Of a DNA stretch of 64,000 nucleotides, positions 19,637 through 31,405 are shown piece by piece; the first letter of the stretch is position 1, and every line of letters begins with the position of its first letter. The stretch covers positions 1 to 64,000 of the forward strand of contig JAJOHG010000114.1 in assembly GCA_021029095.1 (NCBI GenBank), given 5' to 3'. Under the pieces are notes generated by a model, which had not been told where the DNA came from, did no database searches, and saw only the letters and a program-made list of their open reading frames with translations. The DNA comes from Phellopilus nigrolimitatus (lineage: Eukaryota > Basidiomycota > Agaricomycetes > Hymenochaetales > Hymenochaetaceae). The position numbers and the translations under genes were made by a program.

Positions 19637-22452
19637 ATGGACTCGGACTTGATCAGCCTGGTCAACAAACTCCAGGACACGTTCAGCAACCTTGGTACGT
19701 GCCTGCGGCTGAATCTTGTTGGAAATAGCTGAAGGAATTCACTCCGCGCAGGTGGGGAGCTGGACATGCCCCAGATTGCGGTGGTGCGTGCGCGTTGAGC
19801 TCGTGTCGGTAGTGTGCTTGGTTCAATTGCTTTTGCTGTTCGTCTAGGTGGGAAGCCAGTCAGCAGGAAAGTCGAGCGTGCTAGAGACGTGAGTGACCGC
19901 ATATTTTCAAACACTCGCCTTTGAACAATGTATCAATACTGCGCAGTATTGTCGGGCGCGACTTCCTCCCGAGAGGGTCGGGTATTGTCACGCGACGCCC
20001 GCTCGTCCTGCAGCTCATCCACACCCCCAAACCCGACGCGCATGGCAACACCGAGTGGGGCCAGTTTCTTCACACTGACAAGCGCTTCACGGACTTTGAC
20101 GAGATCCGGAAGGAAATCGAGCAGGAAACGTTGCGGGTGGCAGGCCAGAATAAAGGCATCAGCAAACTGCCCATTAGCCTAAGGATATACAGCCCGACCG
20201 TGTTGGATTTGACGCTCGTGGACTTACCCGGACTAACAAAGGTGCGTCATTTGACTTTTTGAGTTATTGGGTTGTACTGAGAGCTTCGTGTCAAAAGGTT
20301 CCTGTCGGAGACCAGCCGTCGGATATCGAAAAGCAGATCCGTGGACTAGTACAGGAATACATCGGGAAAGAGAACTGTGTCATCCTCTCCGTCTCGCCCG
20401 CCAACGTCGACCTCGCCAACTCCGAGTCCCTTAAGCTCGCTCGCCAAGTGGATCCGCAGGGCCGCCGGACCATCGGTGTCCTCACCAAGCTCGATCTCAT
20501 GGACGCAGGCACCAACGCGCTTGACGTCCTCACGGGGCGGCTCTATCCGCTCAAGCTGGGCTTCATTGGTATTGTGAACCGCTCGCAGCTGGACATCAAT
20601 GAGAAGAAGGCCATGAAGGACGCGCTCGATAGCGAGATGGAGTTCTTCAAGACGCACCCAGCGTACCGCAATATCGCGCACAAGTGCGGCACGCGCTACC
20701 TCGCGCGTACGCTCAACCAGGTCCTCATGGGTCACATCCGCGATAAGCTGCCGGACATGAAAGCGCGCCTCAACACGCTTATGGGCCAGACGCAGCAGGA
20801 GCTTAACTCGTTCGGCGACGCCGCGGTCTTCGGTGACGCGAATTCGCAGGGCGCGCTCGTCCTACGCCTCATGACGCAGTTCGCGCGCGACTTCATTGCA
20901 AGTATCGAGGGCACCTCACTCGACATCTCGACGAAGGAGCTGTGTGGGGGCGCGCGGATATACTACATTTTCAACGACGTATTCGGGCATGCGCTCGAGC
21001 TGATCGACTCGACGTCCGGCCTTGACGCGCAGGACATCCGCACGGCGATCCGCAACTCGACGGGCCCGCGGCCGAGTCTGTTCGTGCCGGAGGTCGCGTT
21101 CGAGCTGTTGGTGAAGCCGCAGATCAAGCTCTTGGAGGCGCCGGCTCTGAGGTGCGTGGAGCTAGTGTACGAGGAGCTGGTGCGGATATGCCATAATTGC
21201 ACAAGCACGGTGCGTCCTCAGACAATGCTCGGTTCTCCCTCCCTGCTGACGTGCATGTGTATCAGGAGCTGCAACGCTTCCCGAGATTGCATTCCCAGAT
21301 CATCGAGGTGGTATCTGAGCTGCTTCGTGAACGACTGGGTCCTACTTCGGAGTATACGCAGAGCCTGATCGATATCCAGGCGGCGTATATCAACACAAAC
21401 CACCCTGCGTTCGTCTCTGGCTCCGCAGGTGCAGCCAGGCAAGCCAACTCTCCTCAGCAAGTCAAAGCACTGCCCCAACCCCAACGAGTGAGTGAAAGTC
21501 ATATCCGATGGTGCTACTGACTAGACGCTCCTCGAGCAGCCTTCGTCGACCGAGCCAATAAACGGCATCTTCGGGTTTGACGACGAGGAAGACGAAAACA
21601 CTGAGGACGGACTCTCCCATGGCAACAGCACCCGCTCGGTGTCCTCGACGGTCCACGATCGCTCAAAGATCGCCTCCTCCGCACCTGCATCGGGCAACGC
21701 CTCGTCCTCCTCGACGGTTTCCCGCCAGTCACGCCCACACCAACACCAACACCAGAACAACAAGCACGACGCGACGCGCCGCCCCTCGTCCACGGCGCCC
21801 ACGGGCGGCCGCGCGAGCTCGCCGTCCGCGCGCGACACGTTTCTCAACTATTTCTTCGGCCAGCAGCAGAATGGGATGCCACCCGGCACGAGCGCCGCCG
21901 TCGGTGGCATGGGCTTCTCCGCAGCGATGGCGTCCGGCGTGGCGCCCGCCGCGCGCGATATGCAGCAGACGCCGGCGCCCACGGGGCTCATGGCGGGAAA
22001 GCAGGACGGAAACAATGCCGCGTACGACATGAAGAGTCTCGGCAAGCACATCGAGGCGGTGCGTCTCAATTGCATCCAGCACCGTCGCAGTCCGAGTGCT
22101 AACTCGCCTGCTTTTTGTATTCCAGGTTCCAACTGAGGGCGCGCCTCACCTGACGATGCGGGAGGAGATGGAGACGAACCTGATACGGAACCTAATCGCG
22201 TCGTACTTCAACATCGTGCGGCAAACGGTGCAGGACCTCGTGCCGAAGGCAGTGATGCACTTCCTCGTGAACAACTCGTCGCAGCAGGTGCAGAACCGGC
22301 TCGTGAGCACGCTGTACAAGCCAGATCTGTTCCAGGGCCTGCTCAACGAGGACGAGACGATCGTCGCGGAGCGCGCGCGCGTGAAGGCGCTGCTCGACGC
22401 GTACAAGGACGCGTTCAGGACGCTCTCGGAGATGAACCTGAAGGTGGTGTGA
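19637..22452 (+). CDS. DNM1: Dynamin-related GTPase Dnm1/Drp1 (mitochondrial fission), 801 aa
   Basis: Eight exons (19637-19694, 19752-19783, 19848-19888, 19947-20241, 20298-21209, 21266-21487, 21540-22058, 22126-22452) join without frame errors. The GTPase domain has P-loop GSQSAGKSS (about residue 33), a switch region with Thr in GIVTRRP, DLPG and TKLD. Middle domain follows. A long Ser/His/Gln-rich variable region (about residues 545-670) replaces a PH domain, as in Dnm1. A GTPase effector domain closes the protein. The lack of PH and proline-rich domains and the start [14 protein letters not shown] favour Dnm1 over Vps1. It assembles on mitochondria and peroxisomes and constricts them. 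The GTPase region is split by unusually small exons (32 and 41 nt). Confidence 0.95.
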
Positions 22453-22928
22453 GCGCGGGGCGCTGCAGATGCCTAATATTACATGCATGTGGATCCCATA
22501 TATAATCCTGACCGCTGTCCCGTTCTCTTCAAAAATAATTTACAAAATCATTTGGGTTTAGATAGACCACACAAACAATCGGGAAATCTTTAAAGCGTGA
22601 CATTCATTGCGAGGCGTGTTCTAAGTGATACTCTATGTAGACAGGACAGGAAGATCAGTTGCAAGAGGAGCGAGAAACGGTGTAATTGACAATGTCCCAG
22701 AACAAAGATGATTTACAAAATATATGAGAGCTGCGGTAATCAAGTAACTAGTGCGAGTACGGTTCGAGAGTCAGCGGGCGGTCTTCAGCGCGCCCCGATT
22801 AAATAGTATTGCGGACGTATGTGCATTTTGGAAAACGTAAGTCGTGAGTCTTGCTCACGACACCACCTGCGCGTCGGTGCGAGCGGCGTTGAAGAGGAGC
22901 GTGGGGTAGGGCGGCAAGTATGTCAGAT

Positions 22929-25900
22929 TCACGCCGTCGAGGTGGCAGCTTCCGTCGTTGCGGCTGGCGCGGGCTCGACGGACTCCGGGCTTGTCGGCGG
23001 CGTCGCCTCCTGCGTCTCGGCGCCGGCGCCGTTCTTCACGTTGACCCATTTCCCGGAGCCCTGCGCGGCCGCCTCCGTGGTCGTCGCGGCATCGACGAGC
23101 TTGTCGACCTCCTCGTCGGTCGTCATGCTGTCCTCCGTGTCCGCGTCCGCGCCGGAGCACTCCGAGTCCGACGTGCCCGGCGACGAGTCGCTCGCGTCGG
23201 TCGCTGTCTGCGTGGCGGCCGTCGATTTGGACGGGGGCGTCTCGGGCGCCGGTCTCTCGGACGCCCGCCGCTCGGCCTTGGTCTTTTCCTTCTTGGCGGT
23301 TTTCTCCTCTTCCTTCTTCTCCGCCTTCTGCTGCCGCTTATCAGATCGTGCATCTTTCATCAGAGAGCGGCTACTGACCTGCTTGACCTTTTCAGCCTTT
23401 TCCTCGGCCTTCTCTTTTGCGGCTTTTTCCTCGGCGTCCAACTTCTCCTTCATTTCTTTCTAAAAGGGGTAATAATACAATGAGTATGGACGACGTCACC
23501 AAGAGATATTTAGGAATTAGAAGTTTAGGCTATGGATAGACGCTGCTCACCTCCTCCTTTTCCTTCTTGAGCTTCGCCTTCTGCTCGCGTTCCTTGATTA
23601 TCCTTTAAAGCAAAGAAGATTATCGATATCAGTGTATCGTTCTTATCGATTGTATGCGCGTTCTCGCATGCCGGCATCGACGATAAGACTTACCATTCCG
23701 CGACCTCGTCGACAGACTCACGCGGACGTGTCTTATTCTTGAGCAGGTAACCTTGCAGGCTCGCGACCTGTTATGTTCACACCCAGAAAGAATAGAAAAG
23801 GCAAAGAAGGTAAATCTCAATACACTGCTTCTTATTATGCACTGCCCCGATCGGGCGGAAGCCGAGCGTGGAGGAGGGGGTGTACGTACGCTCATCTCGT
23901 CCTCGGGGATCTGCTCCGCGAAGCGCCGCGCAAGCGCGTTGATCTCGTCTTCCTCAAGGACCGGCACCGCGTGCGCGGACGTCTTGCGCTTCATGCCGGG
24001 CATGTTCTTCTGCGAGATGTTCGTGCCTGGCTTTGGCTTGTCGTCTGCGGCGGCCGCGGCCGCGTTGGCGGCCGCGCTCGCAGCGGCCTCCTTCTCCTTC
24101 ACCGCGCGCGAGGGGAAGAAGCACTTGAAGATGCCCTCCGCCTGCCACTTCGTCGCGTTCGTGAAGTTCACCCACACGTCCATGCGCCCCGGGCGGCTCA
24201 GCGCGGGGTCCAGGCGCTCGATGTGGTTCGTCGTCGCGAATAGAAGTCTATACAGATCGGCATTCCGTCATTTGGTGAGTATCCGATCGACCGAATAGCT
24301 TTTCACGGAAAACGAACCTGCCCTCTGCAGCCGCTACGCCGTCGAGCCCGTTTAGGAGGCCGCTCAAGCTGAGCGTCGAGCCGTCCGTCGCGCTACTGCT
24401 GCTGCTACTTTTCGTGCTCTCGGTTGTGGACGAGGTGCTCGTGGGGGTGCCAGTGGCTTTCTCATCACGAGAAACCGAACGGGTGAATGCTGCGTCCAAG
24501 TCTTCTAGCAACAGTATGCACCTGTTTAACGGCAAATTCATGAGTGTCCCATCGATCATATTATAAGGAAGTGATGCGAACCTCGATGGCACCTGACCCA
24601 TCAGTGTCGCAAGCGTATTGTCGCTCATGCTTTAAGATTCGATGTATTAGCTTCGCATAATAGGAAACCATATAGGGCACATACCCTTTCGACGAGAGGC
24701 TCACGACGTAGATATCAAGTCCGAGCTCTCCTGCCATGGAGTGAATGAGAGAAGTTTTCCCACTATAACCGATATCAGCAAACCGACTACCCGCACTGAT
24801 ACATTAGAACCAAGAGAAGGGAACAAACCTGCCAGGGACACCATGGAGAAGATATCCTCGACGGAAGGGAATTCCTAATTGTCAAATGCATTATATTTAG
24901 AGTGCAATTTTTTTTTGAGGAGTAAGCAACTCACCCCTCTCAGCATACCAGTCTTCGGATCGAAGGAAATCACGACAGTCCGCGAGGAGCATATCCTTGA
25001 CACCTGGTTCGAGGACAATGGAACTCATAGGACGCTTCTGGCGCGCTCCGTTCCAACGCCAGCTGCCGTATCTGCAAAAAGTACGAAGCGAAAGAAGCGG
25101 ATCAGTAAAAAAAGAAAAAAGGAAGATGGCGGGAGTTGGTTGGAAATGGAAGGTTCAAAGCAACTGAAACACTTACGAGTCTGCCATGAATATGTGTACG
25201 CGGTGCTCGGCATCCTTTTCGTACTCTTTCTTGGCTTCGAGGACTAGTTTCTTCAGGATGTTGTTATTCCGCGCGACGACACTATTACGGTGGCGTGAGA
25301 AAACGCCACTACTGTGCACCAAAATTTCTGAACATGCTGACCTGACTGAGAGCTCAGCGCAGTTGTGGTACCCATGGGCGCGTTTGCTTCGTGTTATCTA
25401 CGCACAGGAGCCGCGTTAGTTACTTAAGGAAATCAGGAGGGAAAAGGTCCGCGCACCCTAAGCCAATGCCCGCGATAATAGATGGTATGCGTCGTGCCTA
25501 CATTAGGATTAATTTCAGTCATACTGTGCTCCGCCGCAGTGATCAAAGCTAATACGCACCGATACTGGGCATGAACGCAACCTTCCGCTTCCGTCGGCCG
25601 TGTACAAGCGCATCCTCCTCGTCTTCCTCGCAGTCGTCATCCTCCTCGAGGTCGCCCGTTGTCGTCTGCGTGAGGCTCGCGCGTCCGACCGAGCGCGTCG
25701 TGATCTCGAACTCCCGGCTCTGGCCCCATGCAGGTTGCTAACAATGGTAAGGGGGAAAAATAGACCCGGATGTAAGCGTTTGGACTTCAAATAATTTTGC
25801 GGCCTCAGAAAATTTTGAGACTTGAGAACACTACGCGTGCCGAGCGCCCGTCACATCGCCACCGTGACTCGAAACTCCGACGAGCGCCGGGTACCGGATG

Positions 25901-26485
25901 TCGGCACGGGATACAAGTTACATTGGAACCAGATCGTGACGACCGACGCACCTTTGACAACCAGTGCATGAGCCTTCACGAGCAAGAAGCACATAACCGC
26001 GGGCTCGTCAGTGGCTTCACAACAAAAGAGAGGTCAAAGTCAAGAGGCGCACCAGTCGTACGGGTAGTCTTCTTGGCTAAAGTGCGCGGTCAGGAAAAAT
26101 GCTGTGGAGAATGGAAAATAAGGGCACTTGTCAATTCAATTGTTTTGAAGAAAGAATGACGGTCCCAGACGGAGGGTGTCGGTGTTAGATGGCGAAGAGC
26201 GGGAAGTGGCGGATGAAGAGGATAAAAAGCGGGTACTCACAGTCAACAAATCCGTTCCACGCCGTCTTCGACACACGCCGCGCCGTCTCTACCGTCCCTC
26301 CGATGACAACCCATTTCTACAGTACGCATCCAAGAAAGCAAAAGTAGCATGAGGCGAGTTGAAAAGATAGTTAGCTCGAATGCCCCATTCGTGGCGCTAG
26401 CACAAGAGCAGGAGCTCACGAATGTATCCTGTATTGAGCCGGCATTCATCCCCAGCGGGGAGAAAACAGATTTGAGGAGGTCCAT
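22929..26485 (-). CDS. BCS1-type AAA ATPase, probably mitochondrial
   Basis: About 17 small exons on the minus strand join in frame from the ATG at 26485 to the TAG ending near 22929. The N-terminal BCS1 domain (GGTVETARRVSKTAW, FFLTAHFSQEDYPYDW, SREFEITTRS) precedes the AAA module with Walker A GVPGSGKTS and Walker B CILLLEDLDAAF. It also has ATTNHIERLDPALSRPGRMD with the arginine finger. The C-terminus carries an Ala-rich insert and a ~200-residue Lys/Glu then Ser/Thr-rich tail absent from yeast Bcs1. Bcs1 translocates the Rieske protein for complex III assembly. Fungi have several paralogs with long tails, so this one may act elsewhere. A large intron (about 200 nt) separates WLSK from QPAWGQ. 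A possible extra in-frame intron lies near 23340-23390. Confidence 0.88.
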
Positions 26486-29400
26486 CGCCGTTCGCAGTAG
26501 CCGCAGTAGACGGGTGAGGCAAGCTGGGGTCGGGAGGGGGAGTGCGAGAGGGAAGACGGGAGAACTACCCGGGGCAAGGACTTTATATGTAAATGGCTAA
26601 TACGCGACAGGCGAGCGCGCCTCGTGTCGGGAAACTTCTAAGCTATTCTGTGAGGAGAGCAAGCAACTTCTGCGGGCACCGGACTGGGCTCTGGCTCTGC
26701 GGCGAGACGGACGGCAGGCTCAGGAGGCGAATCACGCTCCATTTCTAGGGCGCCTCTTACTTTTATACAGCAGGTCGTGCTCGCGACTGGAAGGAGCAAT
26801 AACATAATCGGGCCTGTGCAATGAACTGTGATGGTGCATTTATGCGTAACAGAATCCAATCTCTCAGACCGAAGAGAGCTTCTGCAGGGTCGTACGTACA
26901 TGGAAACACAGATAAGGAATAATAATAAAGCAGTCGTCTCATATCAGGTAACACAAATTTTGATGTGCCACATGAACATCCCCATAGCACGCAGCAACAT
27001 ATGTAGGGAGAGCACAGCGGGTGTGGCATAGTGGCGACATAGACGCATATATAAGTATTCCGACGTACGCGTACGCTGCTGTGACAGACAGGCGGACGAG
27101 CTAGTCGTTTTCTTGCGTGGCAACCCGTCCTCCGGGATGCCGGTGTTGTGCCCCTGTGGCAACTCGTTTCTCTGCGAAATGCCGCAAAAAGGGAAGGATC
27201 GCCGCTGCTGGGTTGTCGGACTGCCTCGTGGCAGTTCCAAGAAGCTTAGTATACTTTTCTTTTCTCCGTTGAAACGCAACTTTCCGACTCTTCAAGATCC
27301 CCATATGTCTGTAGGTTTACCGGGGGGCACAAGGTGAACCCTTTTGTCCACTACAAGAAGCCAGTCTCTCGTTCTTTACGAGTGAGGGAAACACTTTAGT
27401 ACCCCAGCAGCCAAACCGAAAAACCACACCTCTGATGAACTATACCGCCGGGTCCCGACCCTTGTTAGACCACGTTGAAGGCACCATTGACTAAAACCTG
27501 CGACGGCCTTCCTTTGCATCACATCTCGGCCGAACAACCTGCGCTCCGTATACGAAACTCCCGATATCATTTTCACTCGAGTGTGAGACGTCGAGTGTGG
27601 GACGTCAAGCGGACGCGGTCCAGTGGCGCATGAGGCTAGCTTTGCCGAGGGTTGCATATCTCAGCCCCGCGGGTGTCGATAAGACAAAAATTGCAATGAT
27701 AACACACCGCATCCTCGATAACAAACCGTGATCTGCTGCGTATGACACCGGCTATCCTCTCTTTCTGCCGGGATTACATCCCTAAGCAGCCTTGATGTGT
27801 GGTAAGAAGCTGTAAAATCAACTTTAATAGACCCTCACTTGAAACTCTCAGAGGGCGTGTGAAGCTAGCTTCCAAAAAAAAAGTATATACGTTGTTGAGC
27901 CAAGAAGTCGGGAGCCGTACAAGCGGAGCCTGGTTCGTGTGATGTAGTGGACTTAAATCTTCCAGCATCAGATCTGAGCTTCGTCGCCGAGAAAAAGAAA
28001 GAAGTATGGACTGGAGAAAAAAGTGCATCTTTGGTTCTTCGCATGTGCTCGCTTGAAGTTACCTGTGGGGACAGCGCAGTCGACCACAGACTCGGAAGAG
28101 AAGATGAACATACTTGGGACAGCCATGACACAATCTCCGACGAATCATCGCACCTCCGCAATCTATAAGTATACCCGTCCTGACCGAGTGTCCGTTCAAC
28201 AAGGACGCAGCGGGAACTCGGCAACCAGCGCTCCTCATACGTCAGACTAGCGATGCCAGCTCGACCGGACGGGAACGGGAGATCTCAGAATCGCGTTTTG
28301 TCAGACAGTCACCGTGAGTCAAGAAGTAGTCATCAAAAGGCGCAACCGATGCGCTTCTTTCCTTATGCAACCGCTGGTTGGCCAGAGGATCTCCACGTAA
28401 AGCAGCCGCAGCCATGAACCGGGAACACATCTCGCGAATTCGCAACCGTCAGACACGTGGGGCGGAGAGGATTGGAGAGATGACGTCCAAAGAAAAACGG
28501 ACCAGTAACCAACGACCTTCATATCGTCAGGTGCCGTGCGCGAACCAGAGAACAAGCCACTGTGCATGGGGAATCACCGGCGAAGAGAACCCGTTCTTTG
28601 CTGCAACACGGCCCTAAAGATGCGCGGAAGCCAATATGGGAATGAGTTGACGCAATGGTTGAGCCTGGTAAGTGCTCTGCTAAAGTCGCCGAGGTGGATG
28701 AACAATAAGGAGATTGAACAACACGTTCGCTTTCTCCACAAGGGAATTTAATGACATCCGTGCCTTGTGTGTATCTGGAGTGCGGAACACAGGAGTCTAT
28801 GAGTCTAGGGACTCTGATGAAGTCAGACACAGAAGACAGATGGGCATGAACGGACCACAAATGGATTTCATTTCCTAGGACACTAGAATAATCAGTCCTA
28901 TCATAATTATGACCACGGAAACAGACGAACACCGCAGAGTCCAGCGAACTCGGCGCATCAGGAAGCGCAAGATTGTCTACAGGAGAACTGGGACATCATA
29001 TCGTATCAGCTCTACACATCAGCGAAATGTCACAAATGCTTGGAAATGAAGCGCTCAGAGCACCCGATTTCGATGGTAAAACCAGATCGAACAGGATAAG
29101 CATATACTCAATCGATGCGGCGATGCAAGCGCTGGCACAAGCCTATGAACTGGCTACGAAGTAAATGGGCGACACTATGGAGCCGACAGTCGCGTCGCTT
29201 CTTCTCCAGGTCCTCTGAGCTCGAGCCTAGATTAAAACCGATTCATGAGGGATGTGAAATGAAATCACTTGACTAAGTGCGCACGCTATCTTCGAGAACA
29301 CCTTATAGGGGTCATAAAAGTCGCTGCAAAATGAGTCAAAAGTACTGTCGGTGTACCTGAGGACGTCCAAAAGGCTGGCGACCGAGTGAGGGGGAGTGAG

Positions 29401-30305
29401 ATGGTGGTCGTCGAGGAAGAAGGATGAAAAACACGAAAAACTAATTGGTGGCTCTTGATGCTCCGAACCAGATCGATGCCATCGATAACGCCTAATTCGG
29501 TAATATCACCATAAATGTTGAGGGCCGGCCGCTTCGCGTCAGACAAGGAGATGGGCAAGTGCATTAGATCATGATGGTCCTGCATTTGAGCAGCCCTGAA
29601 ACAATCTGTTCAAAGCCCGTTTTTCAAGACTAGTTCCGTTGAGTTCGAATTTTTTCATTGTTTTTTCATGCTTGGACTCGAACACGTCCTTCTAGATGGA
29701 TTGGGTTCTGGGGCTTCAATATGCGCCGGGTGAGGTATGAACGAGGGGCTACGTATACTATATGCATAGGTACATTGACATGGGTAACTTGATACAGGTA
29801 AGTATATGGTCGAATATGAATGGAAGCAACGTAAGCAGTAGGGCTATCCCAAGATATCACACGATCGTCGCTCGAAGACCGTATAGTTCAAAGTATGATT
29901 TCGGGACTTCTCCTAAATCTTCCGCGCCCAGCAAACGGTCACGCTGGTTCAATCGTCGAGATGCTCGAATTACGTCCACGTACGTCGCAGACTCTAGCTG
30001 AGTGTTGGTTTACGTCGCGATCGGCGTGAGGCAGGGTTCTTCTGCTTCCTCACGAATCGTGCCTCTATATCGGCGCGAAAATAAATTGACAGTTCGTCAT
30101 GCAATTAAGACCGTGTTCAGCCGCACAATCCTAACTGTGAACTCTAAGTTAGCTACGCAGGACGTAAAAGACGATGCACGAAGACAATAAGGAATGGAAG
30201 TACGTACCAAGATACTCGCGGGACAAATGCGGCTGACGAAGTAACTCACAAAACATTCTCATCCCATACCCAGAAACCAATACAAGACTGCAAATATGGC
30301 CCGAA
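26486..30305. other. 3.8 kb region without a recognisable gene
   Basis: The first ~150 bp form the BCS1-type gene promoter. The rest has only short open frames on both strands and no exon chain I can support. Mixed base composition and fragmentary Arg/Ser-rich frames at 27.9-29.2 kb are compatible with an old, eroded retroelement, but I found no long terminal repeats, reverse transcriptase motif or target duplication. Confidence 0.5.
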
Positions 30306-31189
30306 CTAGTCCATGCGCGAGCTCTGTCCTGGTCTGCGATTCCCCATTTCAATTTCCTCGATCTCAGCGGGCGCTGTCTGTAGGCCCTCATGCATCTCAC
30401 GGCGTACACAAAGCTGCTCGGCAGCGATGACCGTTGCGGCGGCCCCGATGAGCACCACGAGCCAGAAGAAGAGCGATGCGGGCAGCGCGCCGGAGTAATA
30501 TGTCGTGAGCACGACGTGATTCAACAGAAGCGTTGCCGTGAAGTCGAGCACCAGGCGCGGCCGTCTGACAAGCGCGTAGAGGTAGTAGATGCTTGATTAA
30601 AAGCACCATGTCAAAATGGAATTGCGAAAGATGCGGAGAGGAGGGAGACGAGAGATGAAACGTACTCGGCGACATGCTGCGACCATCCAACAGAATGCGA
30701 TGACCCATCCCCGCAACGGATCGGTGCGGCCGTCCCACTGGTAATACGAGTTGCCGTCCTTGAACGGGTCGACCCAGGACCCAGTCCCAACTTTATGCCC
30801 ACCACTGTACGCGCCTCTGAACACACTCCAGCCGCGCCGATCATCACCCTGCAGTCCGTGGACTGTTGGCCAACCCGCCATTTCTCTCCAGTCCATCACC
30901 ATACCTTCAACATCGTGTTAGCTAAGTCAAAGAGTTTTATAAGACAGGTTCAACGTGCTCACCGACATTAGCTGCACCACCTTCGTAAGAAAGTGCGTTG
31001 GGCTCTGCGAACACCCAGAGAAGGGGAGGGATAAGAAAAGATAGCGTCAAGTAGTGTAGAGCTTGCAATGAAACGATCTTTAAAAGATGTTGGCGTCAGA
31101 CTTCATTTCTTTCGAATAGTGGCCTTATGTACCTGAGAGACGATGAGGATAGGATCCCAGCCTAGCGCCCTCTGCGTCTGCCCCGCCAT
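30306..31189 (-). CDS. SYS1: Sys1-family Golgi membrane protein (Arf-like GTPase receptor)
   Basis: Exons 31189-31133, 31077-30963, 30904-30666 and 30591-30306. The start MAGQTQRALGWDPILIVSQ, the helix LHYLTLSFLIPPLLWVFAEP, then MVMDWREMAG, WVIAFCWM and YYLYALVRRPRLVLDF with two further helices match Sys1. Sys1 recruits the Arl3/ARFRP1 GTPase to the trans-Golgi. An insert of about 60 residues (GLQGDDRRGWSVFRG, WVDPFKDGNS) is typical of basidiomycete copies. The junction of exons 3 and 4 does not keep the frame: the exon lengths sum to 697 nt (one over), and the expected ADIYYLY would be read as a frameshift near 30670-30690. The cytosolic tail is acidic and Glu-rich. Confidence 0.82.
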
Positions 31190-31405
31190 CGTTGACGACG
31201 CCGAAGCGAGGAGTAGGAGGAAGAGGTCGTCGTTGTCGAAGAGCGGTGGTAACGCAAATCGTGAGAAAGACGCGTATGAACCAGTCAGACGTCGCGTCAC
31301 TCGACCAGCTGCGTTCAGCTCCGAATCCCAGCGTCCTGTTCGCTGCTGCTGCCGAACGTTCAGCTGGCCGCTACTGACAGCGACCAAGACACTGGAGTTG
31401 TCGGA
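31190..31405. promoter_or_regulatory. Short bidirectional promoter between SYS1 and dipeptidyl aminopeptidase
   Basis: Only 216 bp lie between the two divergent start codons, so both genes must share this control region. Both products belong to the late secretory pathway. I see no clear TATA box. Confidence 0.5.

Noticed and set aside
23123..23353. Arg/Pro-rich minus-strand frame
   Set aside because: Shadow of the low-complexity tail of the BCS1-type gene.
27770..29200. Possible retroelement gag or pol remnant
   Set aside because: No reverse transcriptase, protease or integrase motif, and no paired long terminal repeats could be found.
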